Part shown: positions 61,869 through 64,000 of the stretch, in pieces
How the letters are laid out: each line of letters starts with the position of its first letter
How positions within the stretch are numbered: position 1 is the first letter of the stretch
Assembly (NCBI RefSeq): GCF_041549525.1
Contig: NZ_CP157456.1
Coordinates: 1,674,001-1,738,000, forward strand
Reading direction: 5' to 3'
Length of the DNA stretch: 64,000 nucleotides
From: Paenarthrobacter aurescens
GTDB taxonomy: Bacteria; Actinomycetota; Actinomycetes; Actinomycetales; Micrococcaceae
Notes under the pieces: generated by a model
What the model was told of the DNA's origin: nothing
The model's input: the letters and a program-made list of their open reading frames with translations, nothing else
The model's database searches: none
Made by a program: the position numbers and the translations under genes

Positions 61869-62107
61869 GGTTGCGCAGGGTTTCGCGGTGGGCCTCCGGG
61901 CGTCTTTCAGAACGGCGTCGGACAAACTATCCTATTTATTACAGAGATTTAGATCGTCTGGACAAACTGTTTCCTGAACAGTCGGCCCCGAGATGCCCGC
62001 TGAACCAAGAGGGAAATTTCGGGAACGCTTTTCTTGGTCCGATCGTTATGGAAACAGACGCACAGGAAGCGTTATGTCCGGACGTTGGCTGACTAAAGGA
62101 GGTCGCG

Positions 62108-62476
62108 ATGCCCCTCTCGGAGCATGAACAGAAGCTGCTTGAGCAACTGGAAAAGCAACTTCATGAGGACGATCCGAAGTTCGCCAACACCATGGGTTCG
62201 GATCCCATCCGCAGCTGGTCTACCCGGCATGTGATCATTGGTGTGCTCGGTGCCATTGCCGGTATCCTGCTCCTGCTTGTTGGTGTCTCGCTGCAGGCCA
62301 TTCCGGTGGGAGTGCTCGGTTTCGTCGTCATGGGTGCTGGCGTCTATTTCGCTACGTTGCGTGGCGCGGCTTTTGGCAAAGCCGGCAAGGGCAAACCCGG
62401 AAAAGGCAAAGCGAAGAGTTCATTCATGAGCAACCTGGAAGAACGGTGGGACGAGCGGCGTCGCGACGACCACTAG
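62108..62476 (+). CDS. DUF3040 membrane protein
   Basis: A 122-residue protein with an N-terminal amphipathic region (LSEHEQKLLEQLEKQL), two transmembrane helices at about 40-62 and 64-84, and a basic tail with KGKPGKGKAK. This family (Rv2169c type) is restricted to actinobacteria and commonly lies between dinB and mraZ. A perfect AAAGGAGG precedes the ATG. Function unknown. Confidence 0.92.
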   Translation: MPLSEHEQKLLEQLEKQLHEDDPKFANTMGSDPIRSWSTRHVIIGVLGAIAGILLLLVGVSLQAIPVGVLGFVVMGAGVYFATLRGAAFGKAGKGKPGKGKAKSSFMSNLEERWDERRRDDH

Positions 62477-62556
62477 GAGCCCGCACCGCATCACCGGCCG
62501 GCGCACCCGGCCTCTCCTGAGTCAACCCTGCCCCTGAGGTTCGAAGAGGGATAACG

Positions 62557-62587
62557 AAAGACCCGCACTGCGGGTCTTTTCGCATTT
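62557..62587 (+). terminator. DUF3040 gene terminator
   Basis: A perfect 10-bp stem (62557-62566 with 62570-62579) and loop ACT precede TCGCATTT. Confidence 0.85.
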
Positions 62588-62790
62588 AAAGACCCTGGGC
62601 TCCACTTTCCACCCTTTTCTCCACTTTCTTCCCCGCTTCCTGCCTCAGGGTGGATCGCGCGCGGTTTTAGCGGCAACGGAGCAGGCAATACGCCGGGACG
62701 GTGCGGGTGGCTCTCTGCTTGCGCCTCCAGCCCTCCACTCTTCGCCACCGTCCCAAAAACCGCGTGATTTCAGGCCTGATGATTCTCGAA

Positions 62791-62878
62791 GTGGTGGAGA
62801 AACGCCCCGCGGTGCGTTGACTGTGGGGCGTTGTGGAGTAAAGTGGAGTACATAAGAGGGTAGTGGCAGTGTTGGGAA
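62791..62878 (+). promoter_or_regulatory. mraZ promoter with phased MraZ boxes
   Basis: GTGGGG (62823), GTGGAG (62833), GTGGAG (62843) and GTGGCA (62863) are spaced by exactly 10 or 20 bp, and TGGGAA follows at 62873; GTGGAG also occurs at 62794. TTGACT (62817-62822) and TAAAGT (62839-62844) with a 16-base spacer could be the -35/-10 pair and overlap the boxes. MraZ in other bacteria binds such repeats to repress its own operon. Confidence 0.75.
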
Positions 62879-62913
62879 TGTGCGGGCACCTTGATTGAGG
62901 GGCGGTGGGGCCA

Positions 62914-63345
62914 GTGTTTCTGGGTACTCACTCGCCGCGTCTTGATGAAAAGGGCCGGATCATTCTCCCAGCCAAGTTCCGTGAGGAGCTTGCCGATGGA
63001 TTGGTTCTCACCAGAGGCCAGGAACGCTGCATCTACGTCTTCAGCCAGAAAGAATTCGAGCGAATCCACGAGTCGATGCGGGAGGCGCCACTGTCTTCCA
63101 AACAGGCACGTGACTACATTCGGGTTTTCCTGTCTGGAGCCTCTGACGAGGTACCTGACAAGCAGGGGCGCGTGACAATTCCGCCGGCGCTCCGGTCTTA
63201 TGCAGGCCTCGGCAGGGAACTGGCGGTCATCGGAGCCGGAACCCGGGCCGAGATCTGGGATGCCGAAGCTTGGAATGAGTATCTCAACGAGAAGGAAGCA
63301 GCCTTCTCGGAAACGGATGACGAGAATCTGCCCGGGTTCATCTGA
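62914..63345 (+). CDS. mraZ: Transcriptional regulator MraZ
   Basis: The first gene of the division and cell-wall (dcw) cluster. The 143-residue protein has two SpoVT/AbrB-like repeats, each with a DXXXR motif: [14 protein letters not shown] near residue 9 and [19 protein letters not shown] near 80. The GTG 62914 ([13 protein letters not shown]) gives the usual MraZ N-terminus; an in-frame GTG three codons upstream is not favoured. It should repress its own operon through the boxes upstream. Confidence 0.95.
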   Translation: MFLGTHSPRLDEKGRIILPAKFREELADGLVLTRGQERCIYVFSQKEFERIHESMREAPLSSKQARDYIRVFLSGASDEVPDKQGRVTIPPALRSYAGLGRELAVIGAGTRAEIWDAEAWNEYLNEKEAAFSETDDENLPGFI

Positions 63346-63412
63346 GTCCGGTTGGAGGAAACCGCAGTCCAGCTTCTTGAATGGGATCTCCAGCCGCCCA
63401 TCGAACTGTTTT

Positions 63413-63438
63413 CCTGGCTCAACTTCCCCTGAGCCAGG
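63413..63438 (+). other. Hairpin between mraZ and rsmH
   Basis: A perfect 9-bp stem (63413-63421 with 63430-63438) lies in the 168-base gap. There is no T tract, so it may be an mRNA processing or pause element instead of a terminator. Confidence 0.5.
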
Positions 63439-63513
63439 CCGGCAGCCGATAGGCGCGGATGGGGATCCGATTTAAGAAGCAGCACGTAAGCGATTGAGGA
63501 AAGAGGAGGCAGC

Positions 63514-64000
63514 GTGGAAGAGCAGGACGCGGCAAAGCCCACATCGGAGCGCCACGTGCCCGTCCTCAAAGACCGCTGCATCAATCTGCTCGCCCCCGGC
63601 TTCGAAGCTGCCAGGGAACGCGGCGAAACCCCCGTGGCCATCGATGCCACCTTGGGTATGGGTGGACACTCCGAGGCCATGCTGCAGCGTTTCCCGGATC
63701 TGCACCTCGTAGGCATTGATAGGGACGAAGAGGCTCTGGCCCTGGCAGGCGCGCGGTTGGAACCCTTCTCCCACCGCACGGACCTCGTACACGCGGTCTA
63801 TGACGAGATCGAGGATGTCCTGTTGGACCTTGGAATTTCCGAGGTCCATGGCATTTTGATGGACCTTGGAGTCTCCTCCCTGCAGCTCGATGAGCGCGAG
63901 CGGGGTTTTGCCTACTCCTACGATGCGCCGTTGGATATGCGCATGGACACCAGCCGCGGGCAGACCGCAGCTGATGTGGTCAACAACTACACCGAAGACG
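63514..64000 (+). CDS. rsmH: 16S rRNA m4C1402 methyltransferase RsmH, 3' end outside the window
   Basis: It methylates N4 of C1402 in 16S rRNA. The first 162 codons are present. GTG 63514 follows AGAGGAGG. The N-terminus shows [13 protein letters not shown] and the SAM motif [15 protein letters not shown] near residue 37, then GIDRDEEAL near 68 and [20 protein letters not shown] near 118, all typical. The order mraZ-rsmH starts the dcw cluster. Confidence 0.95.
   Translation, partial: MEEQDAAKPTSERHVPVLKDRCINLLAPGFEAARERGETPVAIDATLGMGGHSEAMLQRFPDLHLVGIDRDEEALALAGARLEPFSHRTDLVHAVYDEIEDVLLDLGISEVHGILMDLGVSSLQLDERERGFAYSYDAPLDMRMDTSRGQTAADVVNNYTED

Larger units (their letters stand above)
62477..62913. 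other. DUF3040-mraZ intergenic region
   Basis: These 437 bases carry an intrinsic terminator near 62557-62579, then a stretch without a supported gene, and finally the mraZ promoter with its MraZ boxes. Short frames here lack codon bias. Confidence 0.8.

Noticed and set aside
61869..62107. Gene in the dinB-DUF3040 gap (75-residue frame)
   Set aside because: The frame overlaps the dinB end, has no ribosome binding site and no codon bias. The gap probably carries the promoter of the DUF3040 gene.

Overview
The window is a chromosomal segment of a high-GC actinobacterium. The 16S rRNA sequence, the codon usage and the proteins fit the Micrococcaceae, most likely Arthrobacter sensu lato (Paenarthrobacter-like). 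No phage, IS element, CRISPR array or plasmid functions were seen. Almost every gene has a recognisable actinobacterial counterpart, and several blocks keep the Mycobacterium tuberculosis gene order. Locus tags of the form Rvxxxx are cited from memory of that order, not from a search.

Layout. (1) 1-5360: a ribosomal RNA operon (16S cut by the window start, 23S, 5S) with no tRNA in the spacer and a strong terminator. (2) 5584-15983: a conserved block (Rv1691-Rv1701 order): a repeat-rich TPR protein, a HAD phosphatase, a small hypothetical protein, tlyA, nadK, recN, pyrG, a NUDIX ADP-ribose hydrolase and xerD. (3) 15992-28580: a lineage-specific block of membrane protein, MutT-like NUDIX, the 2-methylcitrate operon (gntR-prpD-prpB-prpC, minus strand), a methyltransferase with a LuxR/TPR regulator, and a CitA/DcuS-type two-component system divergent from dctA. 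(4) 28834-36784: the conserved block resumes (Rv1708-Rv1713 order): parA, scpA, scpB, rluB, tyrA, cmk, an acyltransferase and der, then tRNA-Pro(GGG). (5) 37132-38960: a divergent MarR regulator and MFS exporter. (6) 39241-42312: gcvH, garA/odhI, merR, bifunctional nuclease, merR (Rv1826-Rv1830 order). (7) 42423-46931: an orphan ParA and pyruvate carboxylase. (8) 47001-63345 and on: roughly Rv2187 to Rv2165 order: fadD15-like ligase, ROK glucokinase, two tandem esterases, plsC, class II DAHP synthase, a PASTA kinase (PknL-like), a LysM/transglycosylase, an Rv2175c-like DNA-binding protein, polyprenyl synthase, lipoprotein, dinB, a DUF3040 protein, mraZ and the start of rsmH, the entry to the division and cell-wall cluster.

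How the genes work together. The prp operon, dctA with its sensor pair, pyc, gcvH and GarA form a carbon-flux theme around propionate, C4-dicarboxylates and the TCA cycle. Two CRP/GlxR-like sites (dctA/sensor region and pyc) suggest shared cAMP-type control. Chromosome segregation (ScpAB, XerD, ParA), ribosome maturation (TlyA, RluB, Der, bifunctional nuclease not included) and aromatic amino-acid synthesis (TyrA, DAHP synthase) are also represented. The more unusual signals are the near-identical 59-residue R/D-rich repeats in the TPR protein, a pair of TGTATACA operators at gntR-prp, a 10-bp-phased MraZ box cluster, and several inverted-repeat regulatory regions. I did not find an obviously novel multi-gene system; the best candidates for new biology are listed as findings with their limits.
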